27,234 nt of DNA from an uncultured Collinsella sp. (GCA_902464495.1 CABQJK010000026.1:1-27234); one strand, 5' to 3'. Positions 14,366 through 22,535 are shown, numbered from the stretch's first letter. The notes: generated by a model from the letters alone, not told the origin. Numbers and translations: made by a program.

Positions 14366-16279
14366 ATGATCGATTCGCAAGTTCGCAAGTTGCTTTTCTA
14401 TATCGATGAGCACGAGAACGTGATGGCCCAAACGCTGGCTGATGAATTCGATGTAAGCGATCGCACGATCCGCACATACGTTAAAAAGCTCAACGGGCAA
14501 CTCGAGCCCGCCGCGTCAATTCGTAAGGTTCGCGGCGGCGGCTATTCGCTTGTTGTGACTGATCAGGATGCTTTTGAGGGGCTCGTGCAGGAGCCTTCGC
14601 AGAAAGGCCTTCGTTCCATCCCCTCGACGCCCGAGGGCAGGGTCTCCTATCTATTGAGCGACCTGCTCTCCCGCACAGGCTGGATTACCCTCGATGACCT
14701 CTCCGAGATACTCTTTGTGAGCCGTAACGCCATCTCGAGTGATCTCAAACAAGTCGAGCAGCAGTTGTCCCGATTCGATCTTGCATTAGAGCGTCGTCCG
14801 CACTATGGGATTCGAGTGACGGGTAGCGAGATGTCCCGCAGGTTGTGCCTTGCGAACACCACGCTTGACCATCTTATGGAGGGTCGAGCGGATGGTGCCA
14901 CCAATCGTGTATCACTTGATGTAATTGCCAAATGCGTCGACGAGGTTATTGTCGACGAGGGGTTCCAAATTAACTCCGCTGCCTATCAAAACCTTATGGT
15001 CCATATCGCAATCGCCGTTCGCCGTATCCGCGAGAGCTGCTATGTTCCGATGGAGGCTGAAAACCTTGAACGTATTCGTTCCTCGCGTGAGTTCTCTGTC
15101 GCTCGTCGCATAGCGGACGGCATTGAATGTGCCTTCGAAATCAACCTTCCTCAAGAGGAAGTCGCCTATATTGCAATCCACCTCGCTGGCAAGCAGTCTC
15201 TCTATGTCGGTCCCGATGGAGAAGATGAGGGCCTCGTCATTTCCGATGAGGTTTGGGGCGTGGTGTCCGAGATGCTTGAGCTCGTTTGGGATTCCTATCA
15301 CTTCGACCTTCGCGGCGACCTTGAATTGCGCATGAATCTGGCGCGTCATATCGTCCCGCTCGCGGTTCGCCTCAAGTATCGCATGCATATTGATAATCCG
15401 CTGCTCGCCGATATTAAAGAGCGTTTCACGCTGGCCTATTCTATGGCCTTGGATTCCTCTACGATTCTGGCACAGAAGTATGGAAACCGTCTTTCCGACG
15501 ATGAGGTCGGCTACATAGCGCTTGCCTTCGCGCTCGCTCTCGAGCGCCAGAAGGGCGAGGCCCCGCGCAAGAACATCCTCGTCGTGTGCGCGAGCGGGCA
15601 GGGGAGCGCCAAGCTGCTTGAGTACCGGTATCGTCAGGAGTTCGGCTCGCTGGTCGACAGGGTGGTGACGTGCGACGCCAGCCATGTGGACAACGTCGAC
15701 ATGACCGGTATCGACTATGTCTTCACCACCGTTCCGCTACACCGCCCGCTCCCCGTGCCGGTACGTCAGGTGAGTTTCTTTCTCGATGACGAGGATATGA
15801 AGGACCTTAGGGATCTTTTGAGCGACACCGGCCTGTCGGGCAGTTTTGCTCCCTTCTTTTCGCCCGAGCTGTTCATGGCCGACCTTGACGTATCTGATAA
15901 ACGAGAGGTGATCGAGCGGCTCTGCGAGCGCGTGGTCGAGTATCGAAAAGTCCCCGGCGATTTTTGCGAGCTGGTCCTTCGTCGCGAGGAGCTTGCCCAG
16001 ACGAGTTTTGGTAACCAGGTCGCCATGCCGCACCCGGTGCAAGCCGTGAGCGACGACACGTTTGTATGCGTGGGACTGCTCCGCCATGCCATCGAATGGA
16101 ACGGGCAGGCGGTGAGCGCGGTCTTTCTTGTCTCGGTATCCAAGGCCAAGAATAAAAAGCTCGAGTCTTTCTACCGCAGTATGGCCAAGCTGCTCACCAA
16201 TAAAGAGGCTATCCAGAAGCTTGTTGGCAACCAGGAATGGGGCACGCTTGTCGAGCTTTTGAATACATTTGGAATGTAA
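14366..16279 (+). CDS. LicR/BglG-type PTS-regulated transcriptional activator
   Basis: The 637-residue regulator has, in order, an N-terminal helix-turn-helix (about 5-60, DVSDRTIRTYVKKLN), a second HTH (about 92-155), two PRD domains (about 185-285 and 295-395), an EIIB-like domain (NILVVCASGQGSAKLLEYR, C408) and an EIIA domain (about 495-635) with AMPHP and phospho-His H556. This is the LicR/MtlR layout, a DNA-binding activator rather than an RNA-binding antiterminator. PTS phosphorylation of PRD, EIIB and EIIA sites would report sugar flow and general carbon state. PRD1 keeps H213 and H272 and PRD2 keeps H328, but the second PRD2 His appears replaced in YIALAFALALER (A387). The start follows GGGAGGTG at 14351-14358. 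It directly precedes the PTS genes with a 26-base gap to EIIA, so it probably controls its own operon. No convincing promoter could be picked out in 14230-14350. Confidence 0.9.
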   Translation: MIDSQVRKLLFYIDEHENVMAQTLADEFDVSDRTIRTYVKKLNGQLEPAASIRKVRGGGYSLVVTDQDAFEGLVQEPSQKGLRSIPSTPEGRVSYLLSDLLSRTGWITLDDLSEILFVSRNAISSDLKQVEQQLSRFDLALERRPHYGIRVTGSEMSRRLCLANTTLDHLMEGRADGATNRVSLDVIAKCVDEVIVDEGFQINSAAYQNLMVHIAIAVRRIRESCYVPMEAENLERIRSSREFSVARRIADGIECAFEINLPQEEVAYIAIHLAGKQSLYVGPDGEDEGLVISDEVWGVVSEMLELVWDSYHFDLRGDLELRMNLARHIVPLAVRLKYRMHIDNPLLADIKERFTLAYSMALDSSTILAQKYGNRLSDDEVGYIALAFALALERQKGEAPRKNILVVCASGQGSAKLLEYRYRQEFGSLVDRVVTCDASHVDNVDMTGIDYVFTTVPLHRPLPVPVRQVSFFLDDEDMKDLRDLLSDTGLSGSFAPFFSPELFMADLDVSDKREVIERLCERVVEYRKVPGDFCELVLRREELAQTSFGNQVAMPHPVQAVSDDTFVCVGLLRHAIEWNGQAVSAVFLVSVSKAKNKKLESFYRSMAKLLTNKEAIQKLVGNQEWGTLVELLNTFGM

Positions 16280-16305
16280 GACGACAACTGTAAGAGGAGA
16301 CACAG

Positions 16306-16626
16306 ATGGACGAGAGCAAGTACGAAAACGCCCTCCAAATCATCCTTCATGCGGGCAACGCCAAGTCGGCCGCCTTGATGGCGATCGACGCTGCCCATGA
16401 CGGTGATTTCGAGGAGGCAGAAAAGCAGCTCGCCGAGGCGCAGGCCGAGATGAGCGCCGCCCACAAGAAGCAGTTCGAGCTCACCCAGGCTGAAGCTAAC
16501 GGCGAAGAGGTCGATATCAACATTATCCTGATCCACGCTGAGGACCATCTGACAATGGCGATTATGGCAAGCGATTTTGCCGAGCGCTTCATTGAGCTGT
16601 ATCGCGATAAGTATGAAGGTAAATAG
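16306..16626 (+). CDS. PTS lactose/cellobiose-family EIIA
   Basis: The 106-residue all-helical protein matches the LacF/CelC/LicA family. H77 in IHAEDHLTMAI corresponds to the phosphorylated His of the 'HAqDHLm' motif, and D80/H81 follow as in the family. It is a soluble cytosolic protein that takes phosphate from HPr and passes it to EIIB. The length is normal for the family (about 100-115). AGAGGAG lies 9 bases before the ATG. It is the first PTS gene after the regulator, and the order EIIA-EIIB-EIIC is that of a split cellobiose/lichenan PTS. Confidence 0.93.
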   Translation: MDESKYENALQIILHAGNAKSAALMAIDAAHDGDFEEAEKQLAEAQAEMSAAHKKQFELTQAEANGEEVDINIILIHAEDHLTMAIMASDFAERFIELYRDKYEGK

Positions 16627-16652
16627 CCTCGACTTTTACGTTTTGGTCATCT

Positions 16653-16673
16653 AAGCGCCCCGGAAGAGCGCTT
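16653..16673 (+). other. Hairpin between EIIA and EIIB genes
   Basis: AAGCGC (16653-16658) pairs with GCGCTT (16668-16673) around a nine-base loop. It ends 5 bases before the AAAGGAG ribosome site of the EIIB gene. No T tract follows, so it is more likely an mRNA processing or stability element than a terminator. Confidence 0.45.
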
Positions 16674-16690
16674 TATGAAAGGAGTTTGTA

Positions 16691-16999
16691 ATGAACATTA
16701 TGTTGGCTTGCTGTGCTGGTATGAGCACCTCTCTTGTTGTGAGCAAGATGGAGGAGGCCGCCAAGGCACAAGGTAAGGAGGACTATAAGATCTGGGCTGT
16801 TGAACAGGGTCAGGTTGCTGAGGAGCTTGGCAATTTCGACGTCCTGCTCCTTGGACCGCAGGTTCGTCATCTTCAGCGCAAGCTCACCAAAGTCGTCGAC
16901 GGCAAGGCTCCCGTTGCCGTGATCGATCCGGTTGCCTATGGCAGCTGCGATGGCGCCAAGGTCCTCAAGCAGGCGGAGGACCTGGTCGCCAAGGCATAA
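16691..16999 (+). CDS. PTS lactose/cellobiose-family EIIB
   Basis: The 102-residue protein opens with MNIMLACCAGMSTSLVVSKM. It aligns with 'fCSAGMSTSLLV' of CelA/ChbB, so C7 is the expected phosphocysteine and C8 replaces the usual Ser. LLLGPQVRHLQRKL at about 53-66 and the VIDPVAYG stretch also match the family. It takes phosphate from EIIA H77 and gives it to the sugar bound to EIIC. AAAGGAG lies just upstream of the ATG. It is followed by a 96-base gap with two small hairpins before EIIC. Confidence 0.93.
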   Translation: MNIMLACCAGMSTSLVVSKMEEAAKAQGKEDYKIWAVEQGQVAEELGNFDVLLLGPQVRHLQRKLTKVVDGKAPVAVIDPVAYGSCDGAKVLKQAEDLVAKA

Positions 17000-17048
17000 G
17001 GGCTCAATAGCCCAAAAACGCCGCTGTGCGACTAGCACTCGACAGCGG
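17000..17048 (+). other. Two hairpins in the EIIB-EIIC gap
   Basis: GGGCT/AGCCC at 17000-17013 forms a small stem directly after the EIIB stop. CCGCTGT (17021-17027) with ACAGCGG (17042-17048) forms a second. Neither has a T tract. Further on, near-identical CGAAAGCA runs (from about 17058 and 17079) form a short direct repeat before the EIIC ribosome site. The role is unknown; differential stability of the EIIAB and EIIC parts of the mRNA is one possibility. Confidence 0.4.
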
Positions 17049-17095
17049 TCTACATCCGAAAGCACGTCATTAACTTTCGAAAGCAGGTACATCAT

Positions 17096-18406
17096 ATGGC
17101 TTTCTCCGAGAAATTCGAAGATGTGATGATGGTTGTCGCAGAAAAAGTAGGCGACAACGTATATCTCTCCGCAATTAAGGATGCCTTTACCGCGTTTATG
17201 CCCTTCGTTATCGTGGGTTCTATGGGCACGCTGCTCAAGACGTTGGTCTCTTCCACCACGACGGGGCTTGCACAATGGGTGCCCGCGCTCGCGGGGCTTG
17301 AGCCGGCATTTTCCGCCATCAACTACTGCACCATGTCCTTCATGACGGTGCCCATTACCTTCCTGATTGGCCTTTACCTGGCTCGCGCCAAGAAGGCTCC
17401 GGAATATCCTACCGCACTCGTTTCCGTGGCGGCCTACATTTCCATGATTTGCACCTCCATCAAGGTCGACGGTGCCGGCACGGCTCTCGAGGCTCCGGTG
17501 TCTGGTCTGCTTACCACCCAGATGGGCGCTCAGGGTCTTTTTGTCGGCATGATCACGGCCGTTGTGTTCGGTTCGCTTTTCTGCTGGCTCTCTAAGATCG
17601 ACCAGATCAAGATCAAGATGCCTCCTTCGGTTCCCTCTGGTATCTCCCAGTCCTTCAACGTTATGATTCCGGTCTTTATTGTCCTCGTCGTGAGCGCTAT
17701 CTTCGGCCTTGGCTTCCAAGCCCTTACCGGCTCCTACATCAACGACTGGATCTACGGCCTTATGCAGGCTCCGCTCGAGGCGGCCTTCAAGACTCCGGCT
17801 GGCGTTGTCATCATCGTTGTCGTGTCCCAGCTCTTCTGGGTTCTCGGTATCCATGGCGGTCTCATTGTTTCCCCGGTGCGCAACCCCATGTTCAATGCTG
17901 CAATCGCCGCCAACACCGCCGCCCTTGCCGCTGGCACCATGCCCGATTCTCCGTTCACCATGGGTTTTTGGAACTGCTTCGTTGCTCCCGGTGGCGCCGG
18001 TATGACCCTCTGCCTCATCATCGCTATTTTCCTGTGCTCCAAGCGCGATGAGGAAAAGGCTATCGCTAAGCTCGGTTTCCTGCCTGGCATCTGCGGCATC
18101 TCCGAGCCCGTCGTCTTCGGTATCCCTCTGGTCTTGAACCCGATCTACGCAATTCCGTTTGCTTTTGGTTCCGGTATCTGCGTTGCCATTGCCATGTTTG
18201 CAACCTCTATCGGCTTCCTTCCCTGCAACACGGTCGACGTCCCCTTCGGTGTACCCATTCTTCTCAACGCTTTTGTCGGTCATGGCTGGCAGGGCGTCGT
18301 GGTCCAGCTCATCGAGCTCGTCGTGGGCGTCCTTATCTGGATCCCCTTCGTCCTCGCCAACAGCAAGCTGGCCAAGAAGGAGCAGGAAGAGGCTGCTCAG
18401 GCCTAA
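17096..18406 (+). CDS. PTS cellobiose/beta-glucoside EIIC permease
   Basis: The 436-residue membrane protein matches CelB/LicC permeases: YLSAIKDAFTAFMPFVIVGS at 23-42 near the N-terminus, VLGIHGG at 249-255, and GISEPVVFGIPLVLNPIYAI at 334-353, which corresponds to the conserved 'GInEPviFGlPivlNP' substrate-site loop. About ten hydrophobic segments are visible. It transports the beta-glucoside through the membrane while EIIB phosphorylates it. The start ATG at 17096 has AGGT at 17086-17089 as a modest ribosome site. It is followed by an intrinsic-terminator-like element before the first downstream GH1 gene. The precise sugar (cellobiose, gentiobiose, aryl-glucoside) cannot be read from the sequence. 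Confidence 0.93.
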   Translation: MAFSEKFEDVMMVVAEKVGDNVYLSAIKDAFTAFMPFVIVGSMGTLLKTLVSSTTTGLAQWVPALAGLEPAFSAINYCTMSFMTVPITFLIGLYLARAKKAPEYPTALVSVAAYISMICTSIKVDGAGTALEAPVSGLLTTQMGAQGLFVGMITAVVFGSLFCWLSKIDQIKIKMPPSVPSGISQSFNVMIPVFIVLVVSAIFGLGFQALTGSYINDWIYGLMQAPLEAAFKTPAGVVIIVVVSQLFWVLGIHGGLIVSPVRNPMFNAAIAANTAALAAGTMPDSPFTMGFWNCFVAPGGAGMTLCLIIAIFLCSKRDEEKAIAKLGFLPGICGISEPVVFGIPLVLNPIYAIPFAFGSGICVAIAMFATSIGFLPCNTVDVPFGVPILLNAFVGHGWQGVVVQLIELVVGVLIWIPFVLANSKLAKKEQEEAAQA

Positions 18407-18448
18407 TTACTACACCTATCGGCTGTCCGATAATATGCCTGTAACTAC

Positions 18449-18487
18449 GAGGGGCGCGGTGCACGGGAGCGCTGCGTCCCTCTTTTT
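18449..18487 (+). terminator. Terminator or attenuator between EIIC and the GH1 gene
   Basis: GAGGGGCGC (18449-18457) pairs with GCGTCCCTC (18474-18482), with one G-U, and is followed directly by TTTTT at 18483-18487. It lies only 18 bases before the next start codon, so it may reduce read-through from the PTS genes or end the PTS transcript, with the GH1 genes read partly from it or from their own promoter (TAATAT at 18431-18436 is a weak candidate -10). Confidence 0.7.
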
Positions 18488-18505
18488 CAACCTAAGGAGA
18501 TAACC

Positions 18506-19969
18506 ATGAGCTACGTGTTCCCCGAAGGCTTTTTGTGGGGCGGCGCGACTGCCGCCAACCAGTGCGAGGGAGCCTGGGATGTGGATGGCAAGGGCCTTTC
18601 GGTCGCCGATTGCACCACCTATAAGCCCAAGGTCGACAAAAAGGACTACGCGGCGTTGCACGGGATCACCGATGAGCAAATCAAGGAGGCCGAGGCCTCG
18701 GCCGACACCCACATGTATCCCAAGCGTCACGGCATTGACTTCTTCCATCGCTATAAGGAGGACATTGCGCTTTTCCAGGAGATGGGCTTCAAGACGCTGC
18801 GCGTATCCATTCAGTGGACCCGCCTGTTCCCCACGGGTGCAGAGGAAGAGCCGCTTCAGGCCGGCATCGACTACTACCGCGACCTGTTCCGCACCATGAA
18901 GGATGCGGGCATTGAGCCACTTGTGACGCTTCACCACTACGAGATGCCGCTCTATTTGGCAAACCACTACGATGGTTGGGGCAAGCGCGAAGTCATCGAC
19001 TTCTTCTTGCGCTTCTGCGAAGTCTGCTTCCGCGAGTTTGGAAAGTACGTTACCTATTGGCTCACATTCAATGAGATCGACTCTGTGTTCCGCCATCCCT
19101 GGACCACGATCGGCGTTTGCACCGAGCGCTATCCCGAGGATAAGCGCGAGGAGCTTATCTACCAGTGCGTGCACAATCAGTTTGTGGCGAGCGCCCTTGC
19201 CACCAAGATGCTGCACGAGATGGTTCCCGGTGCTCAGATGGGCTGCATGGTCACGCGCACCCTCACCTATCCCGAGAACTGCAATCCCAAAAACATGCTG
19301 CTTGCGCAGAAGGACAACCGCGATAACTACTTCTATAGCGATGTCCAGGTACTTGGCGAGTATCCGCAGCATGTGCTCAACTATTGGAAGCGCAAGGGCA
19401 TCCACGTCGAGTTCGGCATGGGTGACGAGGCCATTCTCAAGCAGTATCCGGTCGATTTCGTCTCGTTTTCGTATTACATGTCGATGGTTGACTCCATTGA
19501 TGCGGACAAGCGCGAGAAAGTCGGAGGAAACCTTGCTACCGGCGTCAAGAACCCCTTCCTGCCCATTTCTGACTGGGGTTGGCAGGTCGACCCCGATGGC
19601 CTCACCTACGCGCTGATCGATATGCAGGACCGCTACCATAAGCCGCTCTTTATCGTCGAGAACGGTCTTGGTGCCTACGATAAGGTCAACGAAGACGGCA
19701 CGATTGACGATGACTATCGCATCGATTACTTCCGTGAGCACATTAAGGCCATCGGCGCTGCTATTGAGGAAGGTGTCGACGTGATGGGCTATACCCCGTG
19801 GGGGTGCATCGACCTTGTCTCGATGTCGACGTGCGAAATGGACAAACGGTACGGCTTTATCTATGTCGACCTCGACAATGAGGGCAACGGTACCTATGCA
19901 CGCTCTAAGAAGAAGAGCTTCGATTGGTACCAGAAGGTTATCGCCACCAACGGTGCTGACCTCGACTAG
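18506..19969 (+). CDS. 6-phospho-beta-glucosidase, GH1 (paralogue 2)
   Basis: The 487-residue enzyme opens FPEGFLWGGATAANQCEGAW, carries acid/base E190 in TFNEID and nucleophile E385 in IVENGLG, and has the phospho-sugar set S441, K447 and Y449 (STCEMDKRYGF) plus RSKKKSF near the end. WGWQVDP at 357-363 is the form usual for 6-phospho-beta-glucosidases. It acts in the cytosol on PTS products, releasing glucose-6-phosphate. An insert at about 38-68 (KPKVDKKDYAALHG...) distinguishes it from the third copy. AAGGAG lies upstream of the ATG at 18506. It is the first gene after the EIIC terminator-like element and is followed by another GH1 gene 66 bases on. Confidence 0.92.
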   Translation: MSYVFPEGFLWGGATAANQCEGAWDVDGKGLSVADCTTYKPKVDKKDYAALHGITDEQIKEAEASADTHMYPKRHGIDFFHRYKEDIALFQEMGFKTLRVSIQWTRLFPTGAEEEPLQAGIDYYRDLFRTMKDAGIEPLVTLHHYEMPLYLANHYDGWGKREVIDFFLRFCEVCFREFGKYVTYWLTFNEIDSVFRHPWTTIGVCTERYPEDKREELIYQCVHNQFVASALATKMLHEMVPGAQMGCMVTRTLTYPENCNPKNMLLAQKDNRDNYFYSDVQVLGEYPQHVLNYWKRKGIHVEFGMGDEAILKQYPVDFVSFSYYMSMVDSIDADKREKVGGNLATGVKNPFLPISDWGWQVDPDGLTYALIDMQDRYHKPLFIVENGLGAYDKVNEDGTIDDDYRIDYFREHIKAIGAAIEEGVDVMGYTPWGCIDLVSMSTCEMDKRYGFIYVDLDNEGNGTYARSKKKSFDWYQKVIATNGADLD

Positions 19970-19989
19970 CTTTCATTCAACAAGTGTGA

Positions 19990-20013
19990 GGGCCGTCGCG
20001 ATGACGGCCCGTT
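19990..20013 (+). other. Hairpin between the two GH1 genes
   Basis: GGGCCGTC (19990-19997) and GACGGCCC (20003-20010) form an 8-bp perfect stem with a five-base loop, followed by only GTTTCC. It is a weak terminator at best. It resembles the other junction hairpins in this locus by position, between stop codon and ribosome site. Confidence 0.5.
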
Positions 20014-20035
20014 TCCTATAGAAAAGAGGACGACC

Positions 20036-21469
20036 ATGGGTGTTTTTCCTAAAGACTTTCTTTGGGGCGGCGCGACTGCTGCCAATCAGTTCGAGGGAGC
20101 CTGGGACGTAGACGGCAAGGGTCCGAGTTGCATGGATATGGCTACTAACGGCAACCATCACCACCCGCGCGAGATCACGCCCGAGCTCGACCCCAACAAG
20201 CTCTATCCCTGTCACGATGGTGTCGATTTCTACCATCACTACAAAGAAGACATCGCCTTGCTCGCCGAGATGGGATTCAAGGTCTTTCGTTTCTCGATGA
20301 ACTGGCCTCGCATCTTCCCAACGGGATTCGAAGATGAGCCCAACGACGCTGGCCTCGCGTTTTACGATCGCGTGATGGACGAGTGCCATAAGTACGGCAT
20401 CGAGCCGCTCGTGACACTGAGTCATTACGAGATGCCCTTTGCCATGTGCCAGAAGGTCGATGGCTGGGCTTCGCGCGAGGCTATTGACTGCTATGTGAAG
20501 TATGCCAAGACCGTCATGGAGCATTTCAAGGGCAAGTGCCGCTACTGGCTCACGTTCAACGAGATTAATTGCGGCATGATGTCCCTTGGCAACTACATGA
20601 GTCTCGGTATTCTCAACCCGGGCTCCTTCGACCTGCGCCATCAGAAAGATGACCCGCAGAAGCGTTTGCAGGCGCTGCACCATCAGTTTGTCGCAAGCGC
20701 TCTTGCGGTCAAGGCGGGGCATGAGATCGACCCCGACAACAAGATGGGCTGCATGATTGCCTACATGCTGGCCTATCCGCTCACGCCCAACCCTGCAGAC
20801 GTCGAACTTGCCCGCGAACGTAACCAGTATCGCAACTACTACTGTTCCGATGTTCAAGTGCGCGGCGAGTACCCCTACTTTGCCCAGCGCATCTGGGACG
20901 AGGAGGGCGTGACGCTCGATATTACCGACGAGGACCGTAAGATTCTCAAAGAAGGTACAGTCGATTTCTATACGCACAGCTACTATCAGAGCCAGTGCGC
21001 AAGCACCGATCCTGCCGAGGAGACGAGCGGTAACCTTCTCGGCGGCGCCAAGAATCCCTATCTTAAAGAGACTGCGTGGGAGTGGCCAATCGACCCCATG
21101 GGTCTTCGTATCATGCTCAACCAGGTGTACGAGCGCTATCAAATCCCCATTATGGTGGTTGAGAACGGCCTCGGCTGCCGCGATGAGGTCAACCCGGATG
21201 GATCCATCGACGATGACTATCGTATCGAGTACCTGCGTGACCACATCAAGGCTATGGCCGAGGCCATCAAGGATGGCGTTGAGGTCTGGGGGTACACGCC
21301 TTGGGGCTGCATCGACCTGGTGAGCAATGCCGATGGAGAGATGGCCAAACGCTACGGATTTGTCTACGTCGATAAACATGATGACGGCAGCGGCACTATG
21401 GAGCGCTCGCGTAAAAAGAGCTTCTACTGGTACAAGAAAGTTATTGAGACCAACGGCGAGGAGCTGTAA
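20036..21469 (+). CDS. 6-phospho-beta-glucosidase, GH1 (paralogue 3, divergent substrate site)
   Basis: The 477-residue enzyme opens FPKDFLWGGATAANQFEGAW, with acid/base E176 in TFNEIN and nucleophile E376 in VVENGLG. S430, K438 and Y440 (SNADGEMAKRYGF) provide the phosphate site, and the end reads RSRKKSFYWYKK. In place of the usual WGWQIDP it has WEWPIDP at 348-354, a change in the loop that lines the substrate site, so specificity probably differs from the other two copies. AGAGGAC lies before the ATG. Its stop overlaps the start of the AEC transporter gene (TAATG), so the two are translationally coupled, and this enzyme is the one most directly tied to the transporter. Confidence 0.92.
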   Translation: MGVFPKDFLWGGATAANQFEGAWDVDGKGPSCMDMATNGNHHHPREITPELDPNKLYPCHDGVDFYHHYKEDIALLAEMGFKVFRFSMNWPRIFPTGFEDEPNDAGLAFYDRVMDECHKYGIEPLVTLSHYEMPFAMCQKVDGWASREAIDCYVKYAKTVMEHFKGKCRYWLTFNEINCGMMSLGNYMSLGILNPGSFDLRHQKDDPQKRLQALHHQFVASALAVKAGHEIDPDNKMGCMIAYMLAYPLTPNPADVELARERNQYRNYYCSDVQVRGEYPYFAQRIWDEEGVTLDITDEDRKILKEGTVDFYTHSYYQSQCASTDPAEETSGNLLGGAKNPYLKETAWEWPIDPMGLRIMLNQVYERYQIPIMVVENGLGCRDEVNPDGSIDDDYRIEYLRDHIKAMAEAIKDGVEVWGYTPWGCIDLVSNADGEMAKRYGFVYVDKHDDGSGTMERSRKKSFYWYKKVIETNGEEL

Positions 21470-22389
21470 TGGGAGGAGCGGTTGCCGCGCTTATCAATCA
21501 GATTGTCATCATGTTTATCTTGATGGCGATTGGCTATGCTCTCTACCGCATGAAGATTATCGACCGTAAGGGTACGAGCCAGATGGCCAATGTCGTCATC
21601 TACGTGGCGTATCCCTGCATTACGCTGAGAACCCTTATGGTCGACTTCGACCCCAACATGATTCGCGATGCGGGATTCTGCTTCGTGCTTACCGTTGTGG
21701 TCACACTAATTTCGATTCCGCTCACACGTCTGTTCTTTAAAAAGGAGGATGGCGTTGCCCGCTACGGAGCCATATTTTCCAACAGCGGCTTTATTGGGGT
21801 TCCCATTGTTATGGGCGTGTTCGGGTCCGAATATGTTTTCTACCTCTCCATCGGAGTCTCATGCCTCACGTTTTTCATTTGGACGTATGGCGTGTGGTTA
21901 GTTTCGGGCGACAAAAGCCAGATGTCGTTAAAAAACTGCATCACTAACCCCAATCTCATCATGATCTTGGTCGGCCTTGTTTGCTTTTTCTTTTCAATCC
22001 ATCCGCCTGCGCTGATGGCGACGATTCTCGATGACCTGGGTGCGCTCAATACGGGTCTTGTGATGCTTGTGCTTGGAGCCTATTTGGCGCAGAGCGATAT
22101 GCGCGCTGTCGTTACGAGTAAAAAGGCCTATCTCGTCAGCTTAGTGCGACTTGTCATCATCCCGGCGATCGTTGTTGGCATCTTGGCGCTTTTCCCGTGG
22201 ATTGACGCCAAGATTCGCCTAACGATGCTCATCGCTCTCGGTGCGCCTGTCGCGTCGTTTGCAGCCATCTTGTCCGAGAAATACGGTGGTAACTATAAGT
22301 TTGGAATTGGCTTGGTGACGCTGTCGACGATTCTGTCGCTCATCACCATGCCCATCATGCTTGAGCTTGCGTCTTTGGTAATCGTATAG
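21469..22389 (+). CDS. AEC (auxin efflux carrier) family transporter, paralogue 2
   Basis: The 306-residue membrane protein has about ten helices, with SNSGFIGVPIVMGVFGSEYV in the first half and LNTGLVMLVLGAYLAQSDMR in the second, the family's crossing-helix regions. It is a paralogue of the carrier at 12338. The start ATG overlaps the stop of the GH1 gene by one base. The GH1 stop region supplies GAGGAG at 21459-21464 as the ribosome site. AEC transporters carry organic anions; the substrate is unknown. Coupling to a phospho-glucosidase suggests it handles a product of glucoside breakdown, which is an inference. A 12-bp hairpin 11 bases after the stop probably ends the transcript. Confidence 0.85.
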   Translation: MGGAVAALINQIVIMFILMAIGYALYRMKIIDRKGTSQMANVVIYVAYPCITLRTLMVDFDPNMIRDAGFCFVLTVVVTLISIPLTRLFFKKEDGVARYGAIFSNSGFIGVPIVMGVFGSEYVFYLSIGVSCLTFFIWTYGVWLVSGDKSQMSLKNCITNPNLIMILVGLVCFFFSIHPPALMATILDDLGALNTGLVMLVLGAYLAQSDMRAVVTSKKAYLVSLVRLVIIPAIVVGILALFPWIDAKIRLTMLIALGAPVASFAAILSEKYGGNYKFGIGLVTLSTILSLITMPIMLELASLVIV

Positions 22390-22400
22390 CTGACTGGCAT

Positions 22401-22430
22401 TTAGGGGTTGACAACTACGTCAACCCCTAA
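22401..22430 (+). terminator. Hairpin ending the beta-glucoside locus
   Basis: TTAGGGGTTGAC (22401-22412) and GTCAACCCCTAA (22419-22430) make a 12-bp perfect stem with a six-base loop. No T tract follows, so it is not a classical intrinsic terminator, but it is strong and placed just after the last gene. Part of the right arm recurs as TCGTCAAC at 22433-22440. Confidence 0.6.
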
Positions 22431-22506
22431 ACTCGTCAACGGCCGTTCTGGGGCGGCAAGCGGTATGAAAACTCGTTAAAGTAGCCATATTCGTGAACAA
22501 ACGAAC

Positions 22507-22535
22507 GTTTATGCTCGGGTATGTCGTGGTAAAAT
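22507..22535 (+). promoter_or_regulatory. Candidate promoter of the aldolase gene
   Basis: TGGTAAAAT at 22527-22535 fits an extended -10 (TGn plus TAAAAT). A weak -35 (GTTTAT at 22507-22512) lies 17 bases upstream. The element is 41 bases before the aldolase start, leaving a short leader with a strong AGGAGGT ribosome site. Confidence 0.55.

Noticed and set aside
14366..16279. RNA antiterminator (BglG/LicT) reading of the regulator
   Set aside because: The N-terminus has helix-turn-helix domains rather than the CAT RNA-binding domain, and EIIB and EIIA domains are present, so it is a LicR/MtlR-type DNA-binding activator.
16673..18283. 536-codon open frame on the minus strand across EIIB and EIIC
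   Set aside because: It spans two clear plus-strand PTS genes; the translation is rich in Asp, Gly and His repeats typical of antisense shadows.
18416..21379. Two long minus-strand frames opposite the GH1 genes (441 and 468 codons)
   Set aside because: They mirror each other because the GH1 genes are paralogues; no independent motif or ribosome site is seen.
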